This document shows, piece by piece, positions 9,373 through 17,188 of a stretch of DNA of 64,000 nt; positions within the stretch are counted from its first letter, which is position 1; every line of letters starts with the position of its first letter. The notes under the pieces were generated by a model. The model saw only the letters and a program-made list of their open reading frames with translations, did not search any database and had not been told where the DNA came from. The DNA lies in contig DDVS01000002.1 of assembly GCA_002345565.1 (NCBI GenBank), forward strand, positions 107,605 to 171,604. The letters are read 5' to 3'. The position numbers and the translations under genes are program-made. The stretch comes from Flavobacteriales bacterium UBA2306 (GTDB taxonomy: Bacteria; Bacteroidota; Bacteroidia; Flavobacteriales; Weeksellaceae).

Positions 9373-10593
9373 ATGAAAAAAATTATTTGTAATTTATTTT
9401 GTTTTGCTTCAATTACTAGCTTTGCTCAAAACAGCATTTTAAACTCCGATTCGCCTCAATCTTACCGTGAACAAAGAGAAATTAAAAAAGATAGTATTAT
9501 GCCTTTAAAGTATGGTTTTATTGAAGATAAAGACATCTTAAGAAGTATGGTGGTATGGGAAATAATTGATATGAATGATAAAATCAATCAGCCTTTCTAT
9601 CATAACTCTGATGGTCTTGTTTCTCAAAACAAATCACTTTACCAAATTCTTTTAGAAGGTGTAAATTCTGGTAAAATAAAAGAGGTTTATGATGATGACA
9701 ATTTTACTTCCAGATTAACACCGGAAGCAATTGCCAATAAAACATCTGTACCTATGGTCGATAGCTATTTTACAGAAACACTTAATGCTAATAAAATAGA
9801 AGAAAGTGAAGCTCAAAGATTGGCTAAATATTTTACCTCTCTTAAAGGTGGTAATGATAAGCAAGTCAACAGTTTATTTGCTAAATATTCTACAAGATTA
9901 CAAGATGTTTTAGTTTATAATGGTGGCGAGGCTCAACCTGCTGCTACAGAAGAAACTGTTACTACTGGAAAAGGTAAAAAGAAAAAAACTGTAAAGAAAA
10001 CTTCTAAAGCTCCTGCAATAGAGCCAGGTACTGTTTTAATTAGTCTGGATGGATTTTGGTATAAAATCAAAAAAAGTGATATAGAAGCTAACGTCGGTAC
10101 TGCGGAAACAACAACTGAAAAAGTTAAGGCGCTTAAGTTGATGGGAATGTGGTACATCGATAAAAGAGATACCCAACTAAGATACAGATTGCTAGGAATT
10201 GCTGCTATGGGAGAAGATCCTAATGCTGCAATTTATAGAGCAGAGCAAATGAGACAAATGCAAGAGTCTGGAGCGCCTGTAGATCCTTCTACTTTAAGCA
10301 CTAGTGCAGATTTAGTTGATCTTTTTTGGATCTATTATCCGGATGCAAGACAGGTTTTATCTAGTAATTATATCTTCAATGCAAAGAATTCAACTTCAGA
10401 TATCACTTTTGATGATGTACTAAATGCAAGGAGATTCTCATCTGTAATCTATAAAACAGATAACGGAATGGGAAGAGGCGGAAGCGGAATCATCGATGAA
10501 TATATCCCGGATGATGCAGAGGGACAGCTGGAAGAAAGCGATAGAATCAAAGCTCAAATTCTTCAAATGGAAAATGATATGTGGAATTACTAA
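9373..10593 (+). CDS. gldN: T9SS periplasmic ring protein GldN
   Basis: Periplasmic partner of GldK, required for T9SS function. The 406-residue protein has a cleavable signal peptide ending SFAQ, then the GldN/PorN domain with SYREQREIKKDS and the SLDGFWYKIKKSDIE segment. Residues about 187-216 are a Pro/Ala/Thr/Lys-rich low-complexity stretch containing GKGKKKKTVKK, which looks like a linker or insertion inside the domain. Last gene of the gld set, with a strong terminator 20 bases after its stop. Confidence 0.93.
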   Translation: MKKIICNLFCFASITSFAQNSILNSDSPQSYREQREIKKDSIMPLKYGFIEDKDILRSMVVWEIIDMNDKINQPFYHNSDGLVSQNKSLYQILLEGVNSGKIKEVYDDDNFTSRLTPEAIANKTSVPMVDSYFTETLNANKIEESEAQRLAKYFTSLKGGNDKQVNSLFAKYSTRLQDVLVYNGGEAQPAATEETVTTGKGKKKKTVKKTSKAPAIEPGTVLISLDGFWYKIKKSDIEANVGTAETTTEKVKALKLMGMWYIDKRDTQLRYRLLGIAAMGEDPNAAIYRAEQMRQMQESGAPVDPSTLSTSADLVDLFWIYYPDARQVLSSNYIFNAKNSTSDITFDDVLNARRFSSVIYKTDNGMGRGGSGIIDEYIPDDAEGQLEESDRIKAQILQMENDMWNY

Positions 10594-10613
10594 TATTTCT
10601 CATAGTCCAAATA

Positions 10614-10646
10614 AAAAAACCTAAGTATCTTTACTTAGGTTTTTTA
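10614..10646 (+). terminator. Intrinsic terminator of the gldKLMN operon
   Basis: An 8-bp stem, CCTAAGTA (10620-10627) with TACTTAGG (10632-10639), loop TCTT, is extended by flanking A/T pairs and followed by a run of T. It ends just before the next start codon at 10652. Confidence 0.85.
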
Positions 10647-10651
10647 TTTTT

Positions 10652-11683
10652 ATGGAACAGGTAGATTATATCATCATCGGAGCAGGTTATGCAGGACTCT
10701 TTTTTGCACATCAATTAATCAAGGAAAATAAGTCTTTTAAGATTTTCTATGACGGCAATATTTCTGCTTCTCAAATTTCTGCCGGTGTTTGTAATCCGGT
10801 TATTCTGAAAAGATTTACAACGTTCTGGAAGTCGCAGGAACAAATCGATTATCTTGAAGTTATCTTTAATGAAATCGAAAAATATCAGTCAAAAAAATAT
10901 CTGATTGATGAAAACGTAGTTCGAATTTTTCATAACGATTCCGAGAAAGTTCAATGGAAGAGAAATTCTGAAAAAGAAAACTTACAAACTTTTCTTAATA
11001 ATGATTTTATCAAACTTGATAGCGTAGAAAATCCTTTCGAAGCTGGAAAAGTCAATCATTCTTCAAGATTAAATGTAACTGAATTTTTTCAAGATATGCT
11101 TAATTATTTAGAAGAGAACAATTATTTAATCAGAGAAAAGTTTGACTATGATTTGATTAATACTGAAAATAATTCTTACAAATATCTTTCATTTAAAAAC
11201 CTCGTTTTCTGCGAAGGTGTCGCGAGCAATCAAAATCCTTATTTTAAAGAAATTCCAATCAAACCCAATAAAGGACATTGCTTAAAACTTAAACTTAAAG
11301 ATAAACCGGAACCTTACATTATCAAGAAGAAACATTTCTTGTTCAATCTTCAAAATGATGAATATTATTACGGTGGAACTTATGACCGTTTTGATAACTC
11401 AGATGATATCAACAAAGCATCTTTTGAAGAATTAGAAAATGGACTTAGCGAATTATATAAAAACGATTTTGAAATCAAAGACATCAACTTTGCTTTTCGA
11501 GCTACGGTTGCAGACAGAAGACCAATTTTAGGAAGACATCAAGACCATCAAAATTTTTATATTTTTAATGGATTAGGAGCGAGAGGTGTTTACAACGGAA
11601 GTTATTTTTCCAAAGTTTTGTTTGATTACTTAGAAAACGATATTGAACTCGATTCTGAAATTGATGTGAAAAGATTTTACTGA
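10652..11683 (+). CDS. FAD-dependent oxidoreductase (DAO family)
   Basis: A 343-residue flavoprotein. It starts with a dinucleotide-binding fold: YIIIGAGYAGLFFAHQLI matches GxGxxG at about residues 12-17. The C-terminal half has RATVADRRPILG and FNGLGARGVYNG segments as in D-amino-acid oxidase/glycine oxidase-like enzymes, where the last glycine-rich loop closes over FAD. The substrate cannot be told. It begins only six bases after the gld terminator's T-tract and is 79 bases from the cys cluster, which has its own promoter, so it is probably an independent gene. Confidence 0.85.
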   Translation: MEQVDYIIIGAGYAGLFFAHQLIKENKSFKIFYDGNISASQISAGVCNPVILKRFTTFWKSQEQIDYLEVIFNEIEKYQSKKYLIDENVVRIFHNDSEKVQWKRNSEKENLQTFLNNDFIKLDSVENPFEAGKVNHSSRLNVTEFFQDMLNYLEENNYLIREKFDYDLINTENNSYKYLSFKNLVFCEGVASNQNPYFKEIPIKPNKGHCLKLKLKDKPEPYIIKKKHFLFNLQNDEYYYGGTYDRFDNSDDINKASFEELENGLSELYKNDFEIKDINFAFRATVADRRPILGRHQDHQNFYIFNGLGARGVYNGSYFSKVLFDYLENDIELDSEIDVKRFY

Positions 11684-11712
11684 TTTAATTAACAAAATTT
11701 AAATTATACTAA

Positions 11713-11744
11713 TTTGGTCAGATTTCAATGAATTGTTAAATTTG
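11713..11744 (+). promoter_or_regulatory. Promoter of the sulfate-assimilation genes
   Basis: TTTG (11713-11716), 20 bases, then TAAATTTG (11737-11744) is a near-ideal Bacteroidetes sigma-A promoter. Transcription should start near 11750, about a dozen bases before the APS reductase start codon. Confidence 0.75.
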
Positions 11745-11762
11745 CAATTCGGATAATATCTA

Positions 11763-12479
11763 ATGATGAACAACGAACTAAAAGAAACTTACCAAAAACT
11801 GATTGATGAAAACATTGAATCAAAATCGATAGAAGAAGTTCTGGAGATTCTGACGAATACTTTTCCCGACGAAGTTTGCTTTTCCACAAGCTTTAGTTTC
11901 GAAGACCAAGTGATTACGGATTATGTGAAAAATTCAGGAATCAAAGTTTTCACGTTGGACACAGGTCGTCTGTTCGAAGACACTTACAACACTTGGAATT
12001 TAACCAAATCCAAGTATAAACTTCCAATTAAAGCTTACTATCCAAATCCCGAAGAATTAGAACCTTTTATTCAGGAAAATGGACCTGATTCTTTTTACAG
12101 ATCGGTGGAGAACAGAAAAACGTGTTGCGATATTAGAAAAGTTCATCCGTTGAAAAGAGCTTTGAAAGGCAACAAAATTTGGATTACAGGACTCAGAGCA
12201 GAACATTCCGTGGCAAGAGAAAATCTTTCTCAATTCGAATGGGACGAGTCCAATCAAATCATTAAATACCATCCAATACTTTTCTGGACAACAGAACAAG
12301 TTAGAGATTACATCAAAAAAAATAATATTCCTTATAATATTTTGCACGACAAAGGTTTCGTCAGCATTGGTTGCGCACCTTGTACGCGCGCGATTCAGCC
12401 GGGCGAAGACTTTCGTGCCGGTCGCTGGTGGTGGGAAGATGCCAGCAAAAAAGAATGTGGACTTCACGTTCACAAATAA
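11763..12479 (+). CDS. cysH: Adenylylsulfate (APS/PAPS) reductase
   Basis: Reduces activated sulfate to sulfite with thioredoxin. The 238-residue protein has the PAPS-reductase fold (SFSFEDQV, LDTGRLFEDTY). It also carries the Cys pairs of the iron-sulfur APS-reductase subtype: CC at 121-122 and CAPC at 204-207 (GCAPCTRAI). The catalytic Cys is in the C-terminal ECGLH at 232. The [4Fe-4S] cysteines suggest APS rather than PAPS as substrate, which fits the absence of an APS kinase here. First gene of a cluster with cysD, cysN and a TSUP transporter. Confidence 0.93.
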   Translation: MMNNELKETYQKLIDENIESKSIEEVLEILTNTFPDEVCFSTSFSFEDQVITDYVKNSGIKVFTLDTGRLFEDTYNTWNLTKSKYKLPIKAYYPNPEELEPFIQENGPDSFYRSVENRKTCCDIRKVHPLKRALKGNKIWITGLRAEHSVARENLSQFEWDESNQIIKYHPILFWTTEQVRDYIKKNNIPYNILHDKGFVSIGCAPCTRAIQPGEDFRAGRWWWEDASKKECGLHVHK

Positions 12480-12541
12480 CAAATCAAATAGTTAGAAAAA
12501 TAAATATAATCCAATTGTTAAATATTTTCGAATAGATAATC

Positions 12542-12620
12542 TTGCTGAGTGAAACGCCTTTGCGAACCTTAAAATATTTTCAATTAGATAAAAAAAACTT
12601 TGCGCACTTTGCGTTTAAAA
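12542..12620 (+). repeat. Dispersed intergenic repeat, copy 1 (cysH-cysD spacer)
   Basis: This stretch resembles 31281-31358: both begin TTGCTGAG, share CGAACCTTAAA and end in paired 9-mers of the type CTTTGCGCA CTTTGCGTT. It fills most of the 150-base cysH-cysD spacer. The same 9-mer type recurs at 36085-36111. Confidence 0.6.
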
Positions 12621-12629
12621 AATAAAAAA

Positions 12630-13538
12630 ATGTCAAAATATCATTTGGATTATCTGGAGCAGTTAGAATCCGAAGCCATACATATTTTCAGGGAAGTTGC
12701 GGGTCAGTTTGAGCGACCGGCTTTGCTTTTCAGTGGCGGAAAAGACAGTATTACGTTGGTACATCTGGCACTGAAAGCTTTTCGTCCTGGGAAATTCCCG
12801 TTTCCGCTAGTTCATATCGATACAGGTCATAATTTTCCCGAAGTTCTGGAATTTCGTGATCAATTGGCTGAACAAATTGGTGAGAAACTAATTGTAAGAA
12901 AAGTTGAAGATACCATCAAAGAAAAAGGCCTGACCGAACCAAAAGGAAAATTGCCAAGCAGAAATGCTTTACAGACTTTCACATTATTGGACACAGTAGA
13001 AGAATTCGAATTCGATTGCTGTATCGGTGGCGGAAGACGAGATGAGGAAAAAGCCAGAGCTAAAGAAAGAATTTTCTCCGTTCGTGATGATTTTGGCCAA
13101 TGGGACCCGAAACTTCAGCGTCCTGAACTTTGGAATACTTACAACGGAAAAATCCATAAAGGAGAACAGGTGAGAGCATTTCCTATCAGTAACTGGACAG
13201 AGTTAGACGTTTGGAATTATATTCTGAAAGAAAACATTCAATTACCTTCAATTTATTTTTCTCACGAGAGAGAAGTTCTGAATCTCGATAATCAATTCAT
13301 CGCAATGAACGAGTTTGTAAATCTGGAAGAAGGCGACATTGTAACCACAGAAAAAGTACGCTACAGAACGGTTGGCGATATGACTTGCACCGCCGCAGTT
13401 TTATCCGAGGCTGATAATCTCGAGCAAGTGATTGCAGAAATTATTACCACAAAAACCAGCGAACGAGGCGAAACTAGAATAGACGACAGAACTTCGGAAG
13501 CCGCAATGGAAGACAGAAAGAAAGCCGGATATTTTTAG
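12630..13538 (+). CDS. cysD: Sulfate adenylyltransferase subunit 2
   Basis: Catalytic subunit of ATP sulfurylase; with CysN it makes APS from sulfate and ATP. The 302-residue protein carries the PP-loop SGGKDS near residue 35, HIDTGHNFPE, the GGGRRDEEKARAKER segment and the family C-terminus DRTSEAAMEDRKKAGYF. The ATG at 12630 (MSKYHLDYLEQLE) matches relatives; an in-frame ATG at 12600 would read repeat sequence as protein and is unlikely. Separated from cysN by a 143-base spacer with a hairpin repeat. Confidence 0.96.
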   Translation: MSKYHLDYLEQLESEAIHIFREVAGQFERPALLFSGGKDSITLVHLALKAFRPGKFPFPLVHIDTGHNFPEVLEFRDQLAEQIGEKLIVRKVEDTIKEKGLTEPKGKLPSRNALQTFTLLDTVEEFEFDCCIGGGRRDEEKARAKERIFSVRDDFGQWDPKLQRPELWNTYNGKIHKGEQVRAFPISNWTELDVWNYILKENIQLPSIYFSHEREVLNLDNQFIAMNEFVNLEEGDIVTTEKVRYRTVGDMTCTAAVLSEADNLEQVIAEIITTKTSERGETRIDDRTSEAAMEDRKKAGYF

Positions 13539-13625
13539 GAGCCGAGAACCTGCTGTCCGCTATATCTTTTGCTTTTTCATATATGAAAAAAAAGCAAAAG
13601 GATGCCGCTACCATCAGGGCTATTG
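13539..13625 (+). repeat. Hairpin-forming dispersed repeat, copy 1 (cysD-cysN spacer)
   Basis: Starts directly after the cysD stop. The core 13566-13600 folds as a long hairpin: CTTTTGC (13566-13572) pairs with GCAAAAG (13594-13600), and an inner 18-base palindrome is centred on CATATATG. The flanks (GGAGC, then CCTGCT-TCC on the left; GGAT, CTACCATC-GGG on the right) match the element at 31162-31275. It may affect mRNA stability between cysD and cysN. It has no T-tract after the stem, so I do not call it a terminator. Confidence 0.6.
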
Positions 13626-13681
13626 AGCAATTCTATGGTTAGATGATAACCATTCAACATTAACAATTAACCATTACAATA

Positions 13682-14920
13682 ATGGACATATTAAGATTTA
13701 TAACTGCAGGAAGTGTAGATGACGGAAAAAGTACACTGATAGGCAGATTATTATACGATAGCAAAAACATTCTGATAGACCAATTGGAAGCAGTTGAACG
13801 CGCCAGCAAATTCAAAAATGACGGAACTATCGATTTGGCATTACTGACAGACGGTTTGAGAGCCGAGCGTGAACAAGGAATTACAATTGACGTTGCTTAC
13901 AAATATTTCTCAACACCAAAACGTAAATTCATCATCGCAGATGCGCCGGGTCACGTTCAATATACCCGAAATATGATTACTGGAGCCAGCAACGCCGCTT
14001 TAATCATTATTCTGATTGATGCCAGAAACGGAATCATAGAACAGACCAAAAGACATTCTATCATTGCATCTTTACTTAACATTCCAAATGTTGTGGTTGC
14101 GATTAACAAGTTGGATTTGGTTGGTTATTCGGAAGAGATTTTCAATAATATCAAAGAAGACTATTCCAAAATGGCAGAACAGCTGTCTTTGAATAATGTC
14201 GTTTATATCCCAATCTCCGCTTTGAACGGTGATAATATTGTTGACCAATCCGAAAACTTGAATTGGTACGAAGGAAAAACTTTACTCGATTATTTGGAAA
14301 CTGTCGAGCTGGAAAATACAATCAATCTAGATAAAGCAAGATTTCCCGTTCAATATGTGATTCGTCCTCAGACAGAAGAACTTCACGATTATCGTGGTTA
14401 TGCAGGAAAAATCACCAGCGGAATTTACAGAGTTGGAGATTCGGTGACGATTTTACCTTCCGGAACTGAAAGCAAAATTTCTGCAATCGAAGCTAATCAA
14501 AAACAAGTTGAAGAAGCATTTGCTCCTCAAAGTGTGGTTTTGCATTTGGAAAATGATGTCGATATCAGCCGTGGCGATTTGATTGTAAAATCTGATGACC
14601 TTCCAAAAATCGAGCAGGAATTAGAAGTTCTGGTTTGTTGGATGGGTGACAAACCTTTGAAATCCGGTTCAAAATATTTGATTCAAAATAACACAACTCA
14701 AGTCAAAGGAATCGTAAAAGACATCGAATATAAATTGGATGTTAATACTTTGGAAAAACAAGAAGTGGAGCAAGTTTCACTCAACGAAATCGTAAAATTA
14801 AAACTCAAAACAGCAAAACCACTGGCTTACGATTCTTACAAAGATTTGGCTTCCAATGGCGGAATAATCTTTATTGATGAGACAAGTTTTGTGACAGTTG
14901 GCGCAGGATTGATTCAGTAA
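13682..14920 (+). CDS. cysN: Sulfate adenylyltransferase subunit 1 (GTPase)
   Basis: Regulatory GTPase subunit of ATP sulfurylase. The 412-residue protein has the translation-factor-type G domain with G1 GSVDDGKST near residue 11, DAPGHVQYTRNM (G3) and NKLD (G4). EF-Tu-like beta-barrel domains follow, to the end. It stops where stand-alone CysN stops; there is no fused APS kinase (CysC) domain, consistent with an APS-reducing pathway. The transporter fusion gene follows after 18 bases. Confidence 0.95.
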   Translation: MDILRFITAGSVDDGKSTLIGRLLYDSKNILIDQLEAVERASKFKNDGTIDLALLTDGLRAEREQGITIDVAYKYFSTPKRKFIIADAPGHVQYTRNMITGASNAALIIILIDARNGIIEQTKRHSIIASLLNIPNVVVAINKLDLVGYSEEIFNNIKEDYSKMAEQLSLNNVVYIPISALNGDNIVDQSENLNWYEGKTLLDYLETVELENTINLDKARFPVQYVIRPQTEELHDYRGYAGKITSGIYRVGDSVTILPSGTESKISAIEANQKQVEEAFAPQSVVLHLENDVDISRGDLIVKSDDLPKIEQELEVLVCWMGDKPLKSGSKYLIQNNTTQVKGIVKDIEYKLDVNTLEKQEVEQVSLNEIVKLKLKTAKPLAYDSYKDLASNGGIIFIDETSFVTVGAGLIQ

Positions 14921-14938
14921 TTTTAAATAAGACAGGCT

Positions 14939-16231
14939 TTGACATCCAAAATTTCACTTCCGGTTTTCATCAACGCATCGACTAACAAAATCTTGATTGT
15001 CGGCGGTGGAAAATTAGCTTCGGAACAGCTTAATGATATTATGCAGAATATTCCGGATGCTAATATCAGTGTTCTCGCAAAGAGACTTTCTGATGATATC
15101 AAAAACCTGTTACTGGAAAATACGTCGGTTAAAATTATCAATGAAGAGTTTGATGATTCTTATTTGGAAATTTCAGATCTGTTCATTGTTGCGACAGAAG
15201 ATAAGGCTCAAGATCAGTTGATGATTAATAAAATTAAAGAAAGAAAGAATCTATATTTTGCGCCTAGTCTTCCTTCTGATAATGATTTTTTCTTTCGAGG
15301 AAATAATGATAATCAAGACAGAAAAAATCTTTTCTTTATTAATGGTGAAAAGAAATGGCGAAGAATTGCAAGTATTTTTTTCTTTGCTTTTGTAATTTTA
15401 TTAATAGGAAATATTCTATCATTTTACGTTGGATTCAATGATTTAGAAGTCGCATATCAATATCTGAATCATAATACTGACGAACGATTTTTCTGGTTAT
15501 TCTTAGTTGGATTTTTAGCTCAATTAATAGACGGTGCTTTGGGAATGGGTTACGGCGTGACTTGTACTGCGGCGCTTTTGTATATTGGGATTCCGTTACC
15601 TGCAATCAGTAGTAGTATTCACACGGCGGAGATGTTTTCGAGTGGCGCTTCTGGTTTCAGTCATTACAAATTCGGGAATATTAATAAGAAATTATTTAAA
15701 AATATCTTGATTCCAGGTGTGATTGGAGCTGTTCTAGGAGCTTTGCTATTATCATATTTTGGAGAAAAATATGCAGGAATTATCAAACCTATTTTGGCAA
15801 CTTATACATTCATTCTTGGAATCAGAATTCTCTTCAACGCATTCAAGAAAAATAAAAAACGCAAAAAGACGAAAAGAGTAGGTTGGTTAGCCGGAGCAGG
15901 AGGATTTTTGGATTCTTTTGGTGGAGGTGGTTGGGGACCTTTAGTTACTTCAACTTTAATTTCAAAAGGAAAAACACCGCGTTATATCATCGGAACTGTT
16001 AGTTTAACTGAGTTTTTCGTGACATTCGCCAGCGCATTGACATTCTTTTCAGTTATCGGAATTAGTCATTGGCAATTAATAGCAGCCTTGATTTTAGGAG
16101 GTGTTCTTGCAGCGCCGATTGCAGCGAAATTAGCCGGAAAATTACCTTTGAAAGCAATGTTCATCGGAGTTGGACTGATGGTAATTATCTGGAGCTTGAA
16201 TGTTCTTTTGAAGACATTCCATTTAATCTAA
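14939..16231 (+). CDS. Siroheme-synthase-like NAD-binding domain fused to a TSUP (TauE/SafE) transporter
   Basis: A 430-residue two-domain protein. Residues 1 to about 130 resemble the precorrin-2 dehydrogenase part of CysG/Met8: PVFIN, then ILIVGGGKLASEQL with GxGxxx and a VATEDKAQDQL segment. From about 145 on there are around eight membrane helices of the TSUP sulfite/sulfonate exporter family, with AQLIDGALGMGYGV and a second half containing GFLDSFGGGGWGP. The start is a TTG at 14939, supported by the position of the first strand. Placed last in the cys cluster, it probably moves sulfite or another sulfur oxyanion (inference). Its 3' end overlaps the convergent VOC gene by 4 bases. Confidence 0.85.
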   Translation: MTSKISLPVFINASTNKILIVGGGKLASEQLNDIMQNIPDANISVLAKRLSDDIKNLLLENTSVKIINEEFDDSYLEISDLFIVATEDKAQDQLMINKIKERKNLYFAPSLPSDNDFFFRGNNDNQDRKNLFFINGEKKWRRIASIFFFAFVILLIGNILSFYVGFNDLEVAYQYLNHNTDERFFWLFLVGFLAQLIDGALGMGYGVTCTAALLYIGIPLPAISSSIHTAEMFSSGASGFSHYKFGNINKKLFKNILIPGVIGAVLGALLLSYFGEKYAGIIKPILATYTFILGIRILFNAFKKNKKRKKTKRVGWLAGAGGFLDSFGGGGWGPLVTSTLISKGKTPRYIIGTVSLTEFFVTFASALTFFSVIGISHWQLIAALILGGVLAAPIAAKLAGKLPLKAMFIGVGLMVIIWSLNVLLKTFHLI

Positions 16232-16587
16232 ATTTCCTGCCCAAACTGCAAGATAAAACCATTGTTGTCATAAATAGCAAACTCACGCATTCCCCATTCA
16301 AAGGTTTCTAATTCGTAACAAATTTTGGCGACAGATTTTAAGCTTTCCCATATTTCATCAACATTCTGAACATTGATGTAAAAACTTCCTGTAAAATTAG
16401 GTTTGATGAAAACTGTGTGTTGGTTGGGTTTGGCAAACATTAGTTCAACATTATCTCGAGAAACGGAAGCCCAGCCCCAATCTTCATTCTTTTCTCCAAG
16501 TTCAAAACCGAGAATGTCTGTATAGAATTCTATCGTTTCTTCAAATTGGTCTGTCCAAAGAATTGGTCTTAAAGAATTGAATTTCAT
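16228..16587 (-). CDS. VOC-family (glyoxalase/bleomycin-resistance fold) protein
   Basis: A 119-residue single-domain protein. Its beta-alpha-beta pattern (PILWTDQFEETIEFYTDILGFELG ... FAIYDNNGFILQFGQ) is that of vicinal-oxygen-chelate proteins. The C-terminal Asp/Gly/Phe segment matches the last strand, which holds a metal ligand in many members. Substrate unknown. It starts one base after the stop of the PepSY protein, so the two are probably co-transcribed; its 3' end overlaps the TSUP gene. Confidence 0.8.
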   Translation of the reverse strand: MKFNSLRPILWTDQFEETIEFYTDILGFELGEKNEDWGWASVSRDNVELMFAKPNQHTVFIKPNFTGSFYINVQNVDEIWESLKSVAKICYELETFEWGMREFAIYDNNGFILQFGQEI

Positions 16588-16588
16588 C

Positions 16589-17104
16589 TTAGATAAATGT
16601 CAATAACAAAGCAACCACAATCCCAATAGCGGTAAAAACCATTCCTCTTTTGAAAATTTTTGACTTCGGTGGGAACATCCAAAAACTTGAAATTACAAAG
16701 AATAAAAGACAAATTCCGAAGAAAGTATTCAGAGGAGATAATGTGTCTTTGGATTGGGACTTGTGTAGTTTCGTCATTTTGTCTAAAACGAACGGTAATT
16801 CTTTTTTAGAATATTTTGCTTCACCAGTTTTTATATTATAAGTTCCTTGTTTGAAAAACATTACATCGCCTTCTGTTTTTTCAACCTCAAAACCTTTAAT
16901 TTTTATTTCCTTCCCTAGTTTTTTCTCATCCAGATTAGCCTCGAATTTCTTCTCATAGCTTTTTTCTTTTTTCAAAAAATCTGTATCTCTGTAAACCAAT
17001 AAAACACCACTGATGGCATAAACAGCCATTATTCCAGCCAAGAAATACCCCAGATATCGGTGTGTGATTCTCATAAACGTTTTTGTATTCTTAATCTTAT
17101 CCAT
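16589..17104 (-). CDS. PepSY-associated membrane protein
   Basis: A 171-residue inner-membrane protein. An N-terminal THRYLGYFLAGIMAVYAISG helix is the hallmark of PepSY-associated TM proteins often encoded beside TonB-dependent receptors. A polar, Lys/Glu-rich middle part follows (about 40-115), then two C-terminal hydrophobic helices (about 123-141 and 152-170). Relatives are linked to iron uptake, some as ferric reductases, but this short form has no full reductase domain, so a supporting role in siderophore use is only an inference. It lies 84 bases after the receptor, with a hairpin between them. Confidence 0.75.
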   Translation of the reverse strand: MDKIKNTKTFMRITHRYLGYFLAGIMAVYAISGVLLVYRDTDFLKKEKSYEKKFEANLDEKKLGKEIKIKGFEVEKTEGDVMFFKQGTYNIKTGEAKYSKKELPFVLDKMTKLHKSQSKDTLSPLNTFFGICLLFFVISSFWMFPPKSKIFKRGMVFTAIGIVVALLLTFI

Positions 17105-17128
17105 TTTTATATTTGTTTTTTAATTTGA

Positions 17129-17160
17129 AAAAGTGGAGACAAATGTATGACTCCACTTTT
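17129..17160 (-). terminator. Terminator or attenuator between receptor and PepSY gene
   Basis: AAAAGTGGAG (17129-17138) and CTCCACTTTT (17151-17160) form a 10-bp stem. Read on the minus strand it ends in TTTTT. The loop contains TACATTTG on the minus strand (17140-17147), an exact -7 box, so a weak promoter for the PepSY gene may sit in the same element. Confidence 0.55.
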
Positions 17161-17188
17161 ATTTTTAGAAATTTGATTTGATATTTTA

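Noticed and set aside
13566..13600. Long hairpin after cysD read as a terminator
   Set aside because: There is no T-tract after the stem, it is inside an apparent operon, and its flanks match another intergenic element, so a repeat is the better reading.
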